A DNA stretch of 64,000 nt from an uncultured Bacteroidales bacterium (GCA_947306365.1 CAMZGD010000005.1:1-64000), one strand, 5' to 3'. Shown: positions 46,481 through 55,346, counted from the stretch's first letter. Numbers and translations are program-made. The notes: generated by a model not told the origin, from the letters alone.

Positions 46481-47250
46481 TGAAACGCACGTTTGTCTTT
46501 CTCCTGGCGGCCGCGCTGCTGTTGCCGGCCTGCACCCGGGAAATCCGCACCGAAAAGCTCCTCCTGAAGGAACAGGTTCCCTTCAGCGAAGGAAGCGCCT
46601 TCAACTACGGCCTGGACCTCGACATCGACTTCCCCGTCGCAGGCCTGGAAAACGACGCGCTCGCGGCAATGCGGCAGCACATCCGCACCCTTACGCTCGG
46701 CGATGCCTACACGGGCTTCACCGGCCCGGTCGACGACCTGAAAGCGGCGTGGCGCAACGCCGCCGTCGACGAATACAGGACCTCCAACGAGGACTTGCTC
46801 AAGGAGATGAACATCTCGGAGGCCGAGGCGTTCAACCTCAACTGGGAAACGATGGTCAGCGGTTCGTTCGGCAACGAATGGGACGGCTGCATCAACTACC
46901 TCGTGGAACAGTACACCTATGAAGGCGGCGCCCACGGCCTGTCGGGCCTCTTCCCTGTGGTCTTCGACAAGGCGGACGGACAGCCCGTCCCCTGGAGCCG
47001 GTTCGCCCCGGGCGTTTCCGAAGCGGCCATGACCGCACTGATCGACCGTCACAAGTTCGACGATCTGGAAGACACCATCTCTGAAAACGGGATTGACACC
47101 GACAGCATCTTCTACGTCGACACCATCGAGCCCGGCCGCTGGTATTCCGTCGACAAGCAAGGGCTCACCTTCTTCTACCAGCCCTACGACGTGGCGCCCT
47201 ACGTATTCGGCGTCATCGAAATCACGGTTCCCTGGGAGGAACTGAAGTAG
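46480..47250 (+). CDS. DUF3298/DUF4163-domain lipoprotein (RsiV-like fold)
   Basis: A 256-residue lipoprotein (lipobox LLLPAC, Cys about 17). Residues 60-150 match the DUF4163 pattern and the C-terminal part (about 150-256) the DUF3298 pattern, with YEGGAHGLSGLFPVVFDKADG as the most telling stretch. These domains occur in RsiV-type anti-sigma factors that bind lysozyme, but here there is no sigma factor or transmembrane anti-sigma part, so that function should not be assumed. It is translationally coupled to the GH2 gene. The 3' end overlaps the convergent flavoprotein gene by 29 bp. Confidence 0.82.
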   Translation: MKRTFVFLLAAALLLPACTREIRTEKLLLKEQVPFSEGSAFNYGLDLDIDFPVAGLENDALAAMRQHIRTLTLGDAYTGFTGPVDDLKAAWRNAAVDEYRTSNEDLLKEMNISEAEAFNLNWETMVSGSFGNEWDGCINYLVEQYTYEGGAHGLSGLFPVVFDKADGQPVPWSRFAPGVSEAAMTALIDRHKFDDLEDTISENGIDTDSIFYVDTIEPGRWYSVDKQGLTFFYQPYDVAPYVFGVIEITVPWEELK

Positions 47251-48391
47251 CCAGCGACCGTGCGGCGGAGACGCCGGCCAGCGCGCCGGTGGAGAAGGCG
47301 ATCTGCAGGTTGTAGCCGCCCGTATCCCCGTCCAGGTCGAGCACCTCGCCGCAGAACCACAACCCCGGACGCAGGCGCGAAGCCATCGTCTTGGGGACGA
47401 TCTCCTTGAGGCTCACGCCACCGGCCGTCACCACGGCCCGTTCGAAGCCTTTGTAGTCCACGATCCGGAAAGGCCAGGATTTCAAGGCGACAGGGAGTTT
47501 TTCATCCGTCAGTCCCGGATGCGCCCGCAGGAACGGCGCCATGATGGATTTCGGCAACAACGGACCGGGATCCCTTTTGATCCGGTTTACCAGCTGCTCC
47601 TCCGTAAGGGCCGGCTTGAGGTCGAGCACGAGATCCACCCGCTGGCCGTTGACCAGCGCCCAGACGGCGCGGCGGCTGAGGTGATAGGCGATGCCGCTTT
47701 CCAGTCCGTCGTCCGTAAAACTGAAATCGCCCTGTTCCTGCTGGACCAGCGTCCGGTCCACATACAGCTGCAGGCCCACATTCTTCATCTCCAGGCCGGG
47801 CAATCCCGGGTCATAGTCCTTCGGCAGCAGGGCCGTCTCGCTCGGGAAGACCGGCGTGACGGTATGGCCCGCCTCTTCCGCAAAGCGGTACCCGTCGCCC
47901 GTCGAACCGGTGACGGGATAGGACTTGCCGCCCGTGGCGACAATCACCGCCGCAAAGCCGGCAAGGTCCGAAAGATGCCCGACCGACGTTCCGCAGCGCA
48001 CCTCCACGCCCAGTTCGCGCACCCGGCGCTCCAGGGCACGCGCCACATCGCCCGCCACCAGGGATGCGGGATACACCCGGCGGCCCTGCAGCGTCACGGT
48101 CGGCACGCCCAGCGCGGTAAAGAAACGGACCGTATCCTCATTGGAGAAAGCCCGGAAGGCCTGCTTCAGGAAACCCTGGTTGGGATGGACGTGCGGGGCG
48201 AACTCCTCCCACGGACGCTCGTTCGTCAGGTTGCACCGGCCCTTTCCGGTGAGATAGATCTTGCGGCCCAGCCTGTCGTTCTTGTCGAACAATACCACGC
48301 GGGACCCGTCGCCGAGCGTCTCGGCGGCCCGGATGGCCGCCATCATTCCCGCCGGACCGCCGCCGACGATGGCCAGTCGCGGCTGCATCAT
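47222..48391 (-). CDS. HI0933/BaiN-family NAD(P)/FAD-dependent oxidoreductase
   Basis: A cytosolic flavoprotein of 389 residues. FAD-binding Rossmann motif LAIVGGGPAGMMAAIRAAE is at the N-terminus, followed by the family signature GRKIYLTGKGRCNLTN. The middle has VIVATGGKSYPVTGSTGDGY and the C-terminus LDLDGDTGGYNLQIAFSTG, both HI0933-family hallmarks. The reaction is unknown for most members; BaiN reduces bile-acid intermediates, but that role cannot be inferred here. The start at 48391 overlaps the serine hydrolase stop (ATGA). Confidence 0.9.
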   Translation of the reverse strand: MMQPRLAIVGGGPAGMMAAIRAAETLGDGSRVVLFDKNDRLGRKIYLTGKGRCNLTNERPWEEFAPHVHPNQGFLKQAFRAFSNEDTVRFFTALGVPTVTLQGRRVYPASLVAGDVARALERRVRELGVEVRCGTSVGHLSDLAGFAAVIVATGGKSYPVTGSTGDGYRFAEEAGHTVTPVFPSETALLPKDYDPGLPGLEMKNVGLQLYVDRTLVQQEQGDFSFTDDGLESGIAYHLSRRAVWALVNGQRVDLVLDLKPALTEEQLVNRIKRDPGPLLPKSIMAPFLRAHPGLTDEKLPVALKSWPFRIVDYKGFERAVVTAGGVSLKEIVPKTMASRLRPGLWFCGEVLDLDGDTGGYNLQIAFSTGALAGVSAARSLATSVPPREP

Positions 48392-49893
48392 TCGAAATGA
48401 TTGAAGAAATCGTTGAGAAGGACGTACATATTGTCGTCGATGTCCCCCGTCCCGTTGCTGTTGTAGGCGCGGGAATTGCACACGAAAGCGCCGCTCATGC
48501 CCCTTTCTGTGTGTCCCACCCACAGCGTGGCCGTACCGGCGATGTTGCCGCCGTGGTAGTGCGCCCCCGGGAAAAGGTACGAATGGTTCATGCACCAGCC
48601 CAGGCCGTATCGGTTGAACGCCGAGCCGTACGAACCGCCGCCCGAATAGTGGTAGGGCGTGTACATTTCCGTGAGCGTCTCGTAACTGAAAATGTCAGGC
48701 ACCGTGTCGTCGCCGTCCATGAAGGTCAGGATCCGCATCATCTGGCTGGTCGAAGTGATGATGCCTGCGGCACCGGCCATTTCGCGCAGCGGGTTCGCAT
48801 AACCGTCCGACTCCCCCTGCATATAGAAAACGCATTCATTCGGACGGCGCTCGTTCCGGTAGCCGCCGATATGGGTGTCGGTAATGCCCATCTTGGACAG
48901 GACGTCCTCTTTCAGGAAGGACTCGTAATCTTTGCCGCTGATCACCTCCACGATGCGGTGAAGGATGCAGAAACCGACGTTGCTGTAGTTGTAGGCCATT
49001 CCGGGACTCCAGACCATCGTGCCGTCGTCGTAGGGCTGCTGACGGGCATTGAGGGTACGCTGGATGAGCGTATCCGTCGGAACCGGATTGCTGGTACCGC
49101 TGTAGAAACGGTACGAATTCGTGAAGCACGGGTCGCTGAGGCCCTTGCAGATGCCGCTGCTGTGGCTCAGCAGATGGCGGACGGTAATGCTTTCGTGGTA
49201 CGGCGTGACGTCGTGGTAAAGCCCCTTGAGGATGCCGTTCTCGCCGAACACCCGGTCGTCGAGCCCGAGCCGTCCTTCCTCCTTGAGCGTCATGATGCAC
49301 ATCGTACAGAACTGCTTCGAAATGCTGGCCATCCGGAAAAGGTGGTCCGGCGTACAGCGCGTTTCGGTTTCCGTCACGGCAAAGCCGTAGCCGGAAGAAT
49401 AGACCACCTCCGTGCCCCGCATGATGGAGATGGAGACGCCGGGAATGGAAAAGTCGTGCATGAACGCATAGACCTTCTGGTCGACCTGGTTGTCGCCCGT
49501 CTTGACACAGATGCGGTAGTCATTCGACCGCGAGCCGTCTTCCGAGACCACCTTCACGTGCTGGACGTTTCCGGAAAAATCGTGGCATGCACCCGGAACA
49601 TACGGCGCGTCGTCCAGATAGACCGTCGCGCCTTCCGAAGCAATGATTTCGGGTACCAGCCGCGTCAGGTCGGTCCCTTCCGGAACCGTGACGAAATAGT
49701 ATCCGTTGACAAGCGTTGCCGAAGCGGTGGATCCCAGGCCGCTGTTGCTGCCCGACGGGAACGAGAACCGCGTCATGTTGGCGGCGACGTTCGGCGACCC
49801 GCCTTCCGGTTCGACCGGGTCGCAGGCCGCTGCACAAAGCAGCAGGAACAGGGCGAAAATCCAACCGGTCCGTTTTACAAAGGGTTTCATCAT
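48388..49893 (-). CDS. Beta-lactamase-family serine hydrolase lipoprotein
   Basis: A 501-residue lipoprotein (lipobox CAAAC). An N-terminal beta-sandwich of the DUF5018 type (about 30-130) is followed by a class C beta-lactamase/esterase fold (about 150-500). The catalytic SxxK is Ser190-Ile-Ser-Lys193 (RMASISKQF), and the YxN-type motif is YNYSNVGF. The conserved HSSGI stretch is also present. Such proteins are usually peptidases or esterases acting on cell-wall or D-amino compounds; resistance is not implied. Three in-frame ATGs (49905, 49893, 49890) exist. I chose 49893; the one at 49905 overlaps mnmA by 8 bp. Confidence 0.88.
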   Translation of the reverse strand: MMKPFVKRTGWIFALFLLLCAAACDPVEPEGGSPNVAANMTRFSFPSGSNSGLGSTASATLVNGYYFVTVPEGTDLTRLVPEIIASEGATVYLDDAPYVPGACHDFSGNVQHVKVVSEDGSRSNDYRICVKTGDNQVDQKVYAFMHDFSIPGVSISIMRGTEVVYSSGYGFAVTETETRCTPDHLFRMASISKQFCTMCIMTLKEEGRLGLDDRVFGENGILKGLYHDVTPYHESITVRHLLSHSSGICKGLSDPCFTNSYRFYSGTSNPVPTDTLIQRTLNARQQPYDDGTMVWSPGMAYNYSNVGFCILHRIVEVISGKDYESFLKEDVLSKMGITDTHIGGYRNERRPNECVFYMQGESDGYANPLREMAGAAGIITSTSQMMRILTFMDGDDTVPDIFSYETLTEMYTPYHYSGGGSYGSAFNRYGLGWCMNHSYLFPGAHYHGGNIAGTATLWVGHTERGMSGAFVCNSRAYNSNGTGDIDDNMYVLLNDFFNHFE

Positions 49894-49897
49894 TCTT

Positions 49898-51082
49898 TCA
49901 AGCATCGATTACGCCGCTGCCGAGCATCTCTCCGTCGGGGTCATACCAGACCGCGAACTGTCCGGGGGTGATGCCGCGCTGCGGCTCGTCAAAAACAAGG
50001 TAAAGCCCGTCAGGGCACATATGGAGTGCCGCATCCTGCAACGGCTGCCGGTAACGGATCCGCGCCCGGTAGCGCCGCACGCCGCCCGTCTCCAGCCGCA
50101 GGTCGGGCCGGATCCAGTGAACCTCTTCCGGACGGATGCGGAGCGCCTTCCGGTACAGCCCGGGATGGTCCTGCCCCTCCCCCACGAAAATCAGGTTGTT
50201 TTCCATATCGTTTGCAATCAGGAAGCAGGAAGCGGCGTGGCCGCCGATGCCCAGTCCCTTGCGCTGTCCGACCGTATAATATTGCGCGCCGATATGCCGG
50301 CCGATGACCTTGCCGTCTTCGCGGCGGTAGCGGACCGGCTGCGCCATTTCCGCCAATGACCGGGGCGCAGGCCGCCCCTCGTAGAAACTGCGCGGAATCT
50401 CGATGATGTCGCCCTCGCGGGGCTTGAGCTGCTGCTGCAGGAACACCGGAAGGTCCACCTTCCCCACGAAACAGATGCCCTGGCTGTCCTTCTTGTCCGC
50501 ACTGGGAAGCCCCGCCTCACGGGCGATGCGCCGCACCTCGGGCTTGGTCAGGCCGCCGATGGGAAACAGCGCCGTAGCAAGCTGCTCCTGGGAGAGCTGG
50601 CAGAGGAAATAACTCTGGTCCTTGTTGGGATCGCTGCCCGCCAGGATCCGGTAGACCGGACGGTCTTCTGCATCGGTTATAACCTCCTTGCGGCAGTAGT
50701 GCCCCGTCGCCACGAAGTCCGCACCCAGTTCCTGCGCCGCTTTCCAGAAGGCGTCGAACTTGATCTCCCGGTTGCACAGCACATCGGGATTGGGCGTCCG
50801 TCCCTTCTCGTATTCGCTGAACATATAGTCCACGACCCGCTGCCGGTACACGTCGCTCAAGTCGACGAAATGGAACGGGATGCCGATCTTGCGCGCCACC
50901 ATCTCGGCTACGGAACGGTCTTCCTCCCATTCGCACGCCCCGTGCAGGGTACCGGTCGTATCATGCCAGTTCTGCATGAACAGCGCGAACACGTCGCACC
51001 CCTGCCGCTTGAGCAGCAGGGCGGCCACACTGGAATCCACGCCGCCGGACAGTCCGATGCAGATCTTGGGTTTCTTGTTCAT
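49898..51082 (-). CDS. mnmA: tRNA-specific 2-thiouridylase MnmA
   Basis: Adds sulfur to U34 of the tRNAs for Lys, Glu and Gln. It is 394 residues. The ATP-binding PP-loop SGGVDSS is at 12-18. The catalytic cysteines are Cys103 (DVLCNREIKFD) and Cys204 (SQGICFVGK). GQRKGLGIGG is another family motif. The ATG at 51082 gives the usual N-terminus. It heads a tight group with the serine hydrolase and flavoprotein. Its start faces away from the SRP RNA gene, with about 30 bp between them. Confidence 0.96.
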   Translation of the reverse strand: MNKKPKICIGLSGGVDSSVAALLLKRQGCDVFALFMQNWHDTTGTLHGACEWEEDRSVAEMVARKIGIPFHFVDLSDVYRQRVVDYMFSEYEKGRTPNPDVLCNREIKFDAFWKAAQELGADFVATGHYCRKEVITDAEDRPVYRILAGSDPNKDQSYFLCQLSQEQLATALFPIGGLTKPEVRRIAREAGLPSADKKDSQGICFVGKVDLPVFLQQQLKPREGDIIEIPRSFYEGRPAPRSLAEMAQPVRYRREDGKVIGRHIGAQYYTVGQRKGLGIGGHAASCFLIANDMENNLIFVGEGQDHPGLYRKALRIRPEEVHWIRPDLRLETGGVRRYRARIRYRQPLQDAALHMCPDGLYLVFDEPQRGITPGQFAVWYDPDGEMLGSGVIDA

Positions 51083-51099
51083 TAATTCAAAAAAATAAC

Positions 51100-51107
51100 T
51101 ACCTTTG
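51100..51107 (+). promoter_or_regulatory. -7 box TACCTTTG of the SRP RNA gene
   Basis: An exact TAnnTTTG placed 5 bp before the start of the SRP RNA helix, with a TTG at 51075-51077 (22 bp away) as possible -33. The distance fits a transcript beginning at about 51112. Confidence 0.8.
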
Positions 51108-51111
51108 TGCC

Positions 51112-51215
51112 GGGGTAAGTCATATACGACCAGCTCCCACTGAACTCCCCCAGGGCTTGACCGCAGCAAGGGTAGGTGGTTGTAGCGGTGCGATATATCA
51201 AGCTTACCCTTTTTT
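51112..51215 (+). ncRNA. ffs: Bacterial small signal recognition particle RNA (4.5S-type)
   Basis: The RNA core of the signal recognition particle, which targets membrane proteins with Ffh. The ends pair (GGGTAAG at 51113-51119 with CTTACCC at 51203-51209) and the molecule folds into one long rod. The tip has the Ffh-binding symmetric loop CAGG ... AGCA in the stretch GAACTCCCCCAGG and GCAGCAAGGGTAGG. Between them is a GCT-TGAC-CGC hairpin, which would have a URRC-type tetraloop with one U-C mismatch. Six T residues end the transcript (51210-51215). It lies between the divergently oriented mnmA and the tail of cdd. Confidence 0.9.
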
Positions 51216-51244
51216 CGTGCCCTCCCGCAAAGCGGATTCCGTTA

Positions 51245-51718
51245 TCACAAATCGTTAAAAATCAATGGCATAATCGATTCTACGCCTTCAAAGACGAGAA
51301 CCGGGCCGCCGCTTCCCAAAATGATGCGGAGCGGACGCCCCGACACCCGTTCATACTGGGCCATCACCTGCCGGCAGGCGCCGCAGGGCGAGCCCGGACC
51401 GGGCAGCAGCTTCCCTTCGCGCGAACAGACCAGGGCCAGCGCCTCGAACGGGACACCCGGGTGCTGCGCACCGGCGGCGAACATCGCCGTACGCTCCGCA
51501 CACAGGCCGGACGGGAAAGCGGCATTCTCCTGGTTCGCCCCCTGGACGACGGTTCCGTCGGCCAGACGGACGGCCGCCCCCACGTTGAACCGGGAATACG
51601 GGGCATAGGAACCCTTCGTCGCCTCGATGGCGGCTTCGAGCAGCGAACGGTCCGCATCGCCGAGTTCAGCAATCGATCCGTACGCTTCGTAAGGGATGGT
51701 CAACGTCTTCTTTTCCAT
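51245..51718 (-). CDS. cdd: Cytidine deaminase
   Basis: Deaminates cytidine and deoxycytidine for pyrimidine salvage. It is 157 residues, tetrameric type. The zinc ligands are Cys73 (GLCAERTAMF, with catalytic Glu75) and Cys112/Cys115 (SPCGACRQVM). PYSRFNVGAAV near residue 40 binds the nucleoside. The ATG at 51718 gives the expected length; the open frame extends upstream over the divergent promoter. It is divergent from the glucosaminidase gene. Confidence 0.95.
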   Translation of the reverse strand: MEKKTLTIPYEAYGSIAELGDADRSLLEAAIEATKGSYAPYSRFNVGAAVRLADGTVVQGANQENAAFPSGLCAERTAMFAAGAQHPGVPFEALALVCSREGKLLPGPGSPCGACRQVMAQYERVSGRPLRIILGSGGPVLVFEGVESIMPLIFNDL

Positions 51719-51741
51719 AACCGTATTCAGCTGATATTCTA

Positions 51742-51749
51742 CAAAGATA
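51742..51749 (-). promoter_or_regulatory. cdd -7 box TATCTTTG
   Basis: An exact TAnnTTTG on the minus strand, 23 bp before the cdd ATG. It is separated by only 11 bp from the opposite-facing box of the glucosaminidase gene. Confidence 0.6.
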
Positions 51750-51760
51750 CAAAAAAATGC

Positions 51761-51768
51761 TATATTTG
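51761..51768 (+). promoter_or_regulatory. -7 box TATATTTG of the glucosaminidase gene
   Basis: An exact TAnnTTTG ending 5 bp before the ATG at 51774, which implies a leaderless or nearly leaderless mRNA. Confidence 0.65.
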
Positions 51769-51773
51769 TAGGG

Positions 51774-52721
51774 ATGAAACGGATTCTGACCCTCGTCGCA
51801 ATGCTGGTCCTGCTGGCCGGAACGGCGGCGGCACAAAAGCAAACGCGCGCCGCGTACATCGCCCGTTATGCCGACATCGCCGTCCGGGAAATGAAGGCCA
51901 CCGGCATCCCGGCCAGCATCACGCTGGCGCAGGGCTGCCTGGAATCGGGCGACGGCAACAGCACCCTCGCCACGCAGGCCAACAACCATTTCGGCATCAA
52001 ATGCCACGGCTGGAAAGGAAAGACCGTCCGGCACACCGACGATGCCCCCGATGAGTGTTTCCGCAGCTACGACAGCGCCGAAGCCTCCTTCCGTGACCAC
52101 AGCGATTTCCTGCGTTACCGCGACCGCTACGCCACCCTGTTCAACCTGGAGCCGACCGATTACAAGGGATGGGCCTACGGCCTGCAGAAAGCCGGCTATG
52201 CCACGGCGCAGACCTATGCCGCCAGCCTGATCCGGATCATCGAGGACTATGAACTCTACCTGTACGACCAGTTGGACGAGTCGGCGCGGGAGGCGCTGCC
52301 GCCGACCCCTTCTGAGGCTGAGTTCAGCATCAAGCTCAAGCAGCTTCCGGGATACGTCTACCAGATTCCGCTGAACCGGGAACTGCGCACCACCAACGGC
52401 GTGACCTACATCGTCGCGCTCGAAGGGGACACCTACGCCCAGCTGGCGCGCGAATACAACCTGTTCAAGCGCGAGCTCCTGCGCTTCAACGACCTCAAAC
52501 GGGAAGCCCCCATCCACGCCGGCGAACGGGTCTACATCAACGCCAAGAAAAACGAGAGTGCGCCCCACCTCGACAAGCACGTCGTGGAAGCGGGCGAAAC
52601 CCTGCGCGACCTGTCGCAGCGCTACGCCGTGAAACTGAAGAAACTCTACCGATACAACGCGATGGAACCGGGCACCGAGCCCGAACCCGGCACCATTCTC
52701 AATCTCCGTAAGCCCCGATGA
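51774..52721 (+). CDS. Glucosaminidase-domain protein with LysM repeats
   Basis: A peptidoglycan hydrolase of 315 residues. Signal peptide at 1-20 (ending TAAAQ). Residues 25-160 form the mannosyl-glycoprotein endo-beta-N-acetylglucosaminidase-like domain, with catalytic Glu57 in LAQGCLESGDGNSTLA and the NNHFGIKCHGWKG motif. Two LysM-type segments follow (about 207-258, VTYIVALEGDTYAQLAREYN; and about 268-314, HVVEAGETLRDLSQRYAVKL), which should hold it to the wall. The stop overlaps the mltG start (ATGA), so the two wall enzymes are translated together. Confidence 0.92.
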   Translation: MKRILTLVAMLVLLAGTAAAQKQTRAAYIARYADIAVREMKATGIPASITLAQGCLESGDGNSTLATQANNHFGIKCHGWKGKTVRHTDDAPDECFRSYDSAEASFRDHSDFLRYRDRYATLFNLEPTDYKGWAYGLQKAGYATAQTYAASLIRIIEDYELYLYDQLDESAREALPPTPSEAEFSIKLKQLPGYVYQIPLNRELRTTNGVTYIVALEGDTYAQLAREYNLFKRELLRFNDLKREAPIHAGERVYINAKKNESAPHLDKHVVEAGETLRDLSQRYAVKLKKLYRYNAMEPGTEPEPGTILNLRKPR

Positions 52722-53797
52722 AAAAAAAGACCCGCTTCGGCCTGCTGGCCGTCCTGCTGCTCCTGGCAGCCGGCGTCCTGGCCGCCCTCAACTTCTACGG
52801 CACCTTCTATCACGACAATGTCAAGGCGGGTGACAAACCGCAGGACATCCGGATCCGCCGCGACTTCACGTACGACCAGCTGCTGGACGCCGTGCGCAAC
52901 AGCGGGGCCGTCGACAATGAAAAGACGTTCCTGCGCGCCGCCAAGGTGATGAAACTCCGCGACAGTTTCCGTCCCGGCCTGTACCGCTTCCGGAAAGGGA
53001 CGGGCAACAAAGGCCTGGTCCGGATGCTGCAGAAAGGGTGGCAGACGCCGGTCCGGCTGGTGATTCCGGGGTATTTCCGGCACCTCGACCGTTTTGCCGA
53101 CTTCCTGGGCGAACAGCTGGAGGCCGATGCCGCCGACTTCGCCGCCGTCCTGGACGACGCGGCGACGGCCGCCCGCTACGGATTCAAGCCGGAGACCTTC
53201 ATCGGGATGTTCATCCCCAACACGTACGAGGTGTGGTGGACGGTCACTCCGGAAGACTTCATCGAACGGATGCATCAGGAATACGAACGGTTCTGGACGC
53301 CCGAGCGCGATGCGAAAGCCCTTGCCGCCGGGCTGACCCGGCAGGAAGTGAGCACGCTCGCCTCCATCGTCATCGAGGAGACCAAGTACGAACCCGAGAT
53401 GCCGCGCGTCGCCGGCGTCTATATGAACCGGCTCCTGCGCGGGATGCTCCTGCAGGCCGACCCGACCGTCCTCTACGCCGTCGGCGACCCGAGCCTGAAA
53501 CGCGTCCTGAACCGGCACCTGGAAACGGATTCCCCCTACAACACCTACAAGTACGCCGGCCTGCCGCCGGGCCCCATCACGATGCCGCCCGTCGCGGCCA
53601 TCGACGCCGTCCTCAACTACGAACGGCACGACTACCTGTATTTCTGCGCCCGGGACACGTTCGACGGACAGCACGTCTTCGCCAAGACGCTGGCGGCCCA
53701 CAATGAAAATGCCCGCCGTTACCAGCGGGCACTTTCCAGTCAGTTGAAAGCGGCCGTCACAGCCCCGAAGGGAAGTCGCCGGTCCACGATTCGATGA
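52718..53797 (+). CDS. mltG: Endolytic transglycosylase MltG
   Basis: Cleaves nascent glycan strands at the inner membrane and sets their length. It is 359 residues. One N-terminal membrane segment (about 7-27) is followed by a LysM-like region and the YceG/MltG domain (about 110-345). Conserved stretches are PETFIGMFIPNTYEVWW, ASIVIEETKYEPEMPRVAGVYMNRL and LQADPTVLYAVG. The catalytic Glu should be one of the pair Glu220/Glu221; the usual first Glu of the IVEKE motif is Ile here, so the assignment is uncertain. The last 41 bp overlap the convergent S41 protease gene. Confidence 0.93.
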   Translation: MKKKTRFGLLAVLLLLAAGVLAALNFYGTFYHDNVKAGDKPQDIRIRRDFTYDQLLDAVRNSGAVDNEKTFLRAAKVMKLRDSFRPGLYRFRKGTGNKGLVRMLQKGWQTPVRLVIPGYFRHLDRFADFLGEQLEADAADFAAVLDDAATAARYGFKPETFIGMFIPNTYEVWWTVTPEDFIERMHQEYERFWTPERDAKALAAGLTRQEVSTLASIVIEETKYEPEMPRVAGVYMNRLLRGMLLQADPTVLYAVGDPSLKRVLNRHLETDSPYNTYKYAGLPPGPITMPPVAAIDAVLNYERHDYLYFCARDTFDGQHVFAKTLAAHNENARRYQRALSSQLKAAVTAPKGSRRSTIR

Positions 53798-55346
53798 TCT
53801 CGACCGCCCGGTGGAACTCCGGGTCGCGTTCCCGGTTGATGACCTGCCAGTAGCCGTTCATACCCAGCGGACCACGGGCCAGCAGGGCCTTGAGGCGCGT
53901 CTTCAGGACAGCTTCGCACGCTTCCAGCTCGCCTTCCCCCGGTTCGACCCCCTTTTCGGCACAGTAAGCCAGAAGCCCCGAGAAAGCCTCCGCTTCCAGC
54001 TTGTCATACTTCTTCAGGAACCCCTCGATGTCGTCGGCCTGCAACGCACCGCGGTGCTTGTCGAGGTAATCGTAGGTATATGCCGTGAGGAGTCCGCCGC
54101 CGACGGCTTCCAGGAAGAACCGGTTGTAACCCGTCGTGTCGTAGGGCACGAATACGTCGGGCACGATGCCGCCGATGCCATAGACCGGCCGGCCCAGCTT
54201 CAATGTTTCGAAACGCAGGGAATCCGGCATCCGGATGCTGTCGCGGCAGAACGATTCGCCGCGCTCGTACCGCTCCCGGGCCTGCCGGAAATAGGAAGCC
54301 CGCTTCCCCTGTTCATACGGCGACTGCACCATCCGGCCGCTGGGCGTCTGGTAACGGGCCACCGTCAACCGCATCTCGGAACCGTCGGGAAGCTCATACT
54401 GCTGCTGGACCAGTCCCTTCCCGAAGGTCCGGCGGCCGACGACCACGGCCCGGTCCCAATCCTGCAGCGCACCGGAGAGGACCTCGCTGGCGCTGGCGCT
54501 GTTCTCGTCGACCAGCACCACCAGCGGGCCTTTCTTGTAGAATCCGCGGCCGGTCGCCTCGTCGTCCCGGTCCACGTCGTTGCCCCGCACCCGGACGATG
54601 ACCTGTCCCTTTTCCAGGAACATGTCGGCGATCGTCTCGGCGATGTGCATGAAGCCGCCGCCGTTGCCGCGCAAGTCGATGATGATGCCACGGGGGCGGG
54701 TGCGCCCCGTCAGGATGCGCAGCGCCTTGAGGATCTCTTCGTCGGAAGTCTGGGAGAAGCGGCTGAGCTTGAGACAGACGATGTCGGAATCCAGCTTGTA
54801 GGCCGCATCCAGGCTCTCGATCGGAATGGTGTCGCGACGGATCACATAATCCCGCAGGTACCCGTTACGCACGACGGACACGGTGACCGTACTCCCTTTC
54901 GGGCCGCGCAGCAACGCACGCACGCCCTGCGCATCCAGGCCCGTCCCGGCAATCGGCTGACCGTCCACCGCCACGATCTTGTCGCCCGCCAGCAACCCGG
55001 CCGCCTCGGCCGGACCGCCCACGATGACGGACTGGACCGTCAGCGTGTCGGCGATCATCGCATACTCGATGCCCACCCCTTCGAACGAACCGTCCAGCGG
55101 CTCGTTGACGGATTCCACGTCGCCCCGCGCTATGTAGGTGGAGTGCGGATCCAGCTGGTTCATCAGGTCATCCAGCATCGAATCGACCATCTTGTCCATA
55201 TCGAGGGAGTCCACATAGCGGTTTTCGATGAAATACAGTGCACGGACGATCTTGTCCGCATTGCGGCGGACCGTCGTCCAGCCCTGTGCCTGCAGCGGCA
55301 GGCTGAGGGTCAGCAGCAGGAGGAGGGTTCCGGACAGGCGTCTCAT
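53757..55346 (-). CDS. S41-family C-terminal processing peptidase
   Basis: An exported serine protease of 529 residues. Signal peptide (1-20). A helical N-terminal part is followed by a PDZ domain at about 85-165 (GVGIEYAMIADTLTVQSVIV) and then the catalytic domain. By spacing to the CtpA/Prc family, the Ser-Lys dyad is Ser285 (VDENSASASEVL) and Lys310 (RRTFGKGLVQ). DLRGNGGG is also conserved. Likely role: clearing or processing envelope proteins. It overlaps rnz by 4 bp (ATGA), and its tail overlaps mltG. Confidence 0.93.
   Translation of the reverse strand: MRRLSGTLLLLLTLSLPLQAQGWTTVRRNADKIVRALYFIENRYVDSLDMDKMVDSMLDDLMNQLDPHSTYIARGDVESVNEPLDGSFEGVGIEYAMIADTLTVQSVIVGGPAEAAGLLAGDKIVAVDGQPIAGTGLDAQGVRALLRGPKGSTVTVSVVRNGYLRDYVIRRDTIPIESLDAAYKLDSDIVCLKLSRFSQTSDEEILKALRILTGRTRPRGIIIDLRGNGGGFMHIAETIADMFLEKGQVIVRVRGNDVDRDDEATGRGFYKKGPLVVLVDENSASASEVLSGALQDWDRAVVVGRRTFGKGLVQQQYELPDGSEMRLTVARYQTPSGRMVQSPYEQGKRASYFRQARERYERGESFCRDSIRMPDSLRFETLKLGRPVYGIGGIVPDVFVPYDTTGYNRFFLEAVGGGLLTAYTYDYLDKHRGALQADDIEGFLKKYDKLEAEAFSGLLAYCAEKGVEPGEGELEACEAVLKTRLKALLARGPLGMNGYWQVINRERDPEFHRAVEIIESWTGDFPSGL

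Noticed and set aside
46480..47250. RsiV-type anti-sigma factor
   Set aside because: Only the DUF4163/DUF3298 sensor-like part is present, on a lipoprotein without transmembrane helix or sigma-binding domain, and no ECF sigma gene is nearby.
48388..49893. Antibiotic-resistance beta-lactamase
   Set aside because: The fold and SxxK motif fit the broad serine-hydrolase group, but the extra N-terminal domain and housekeeping neighbours (mnmA) point to a cell-wall or esterase role; nothing shows resistance.
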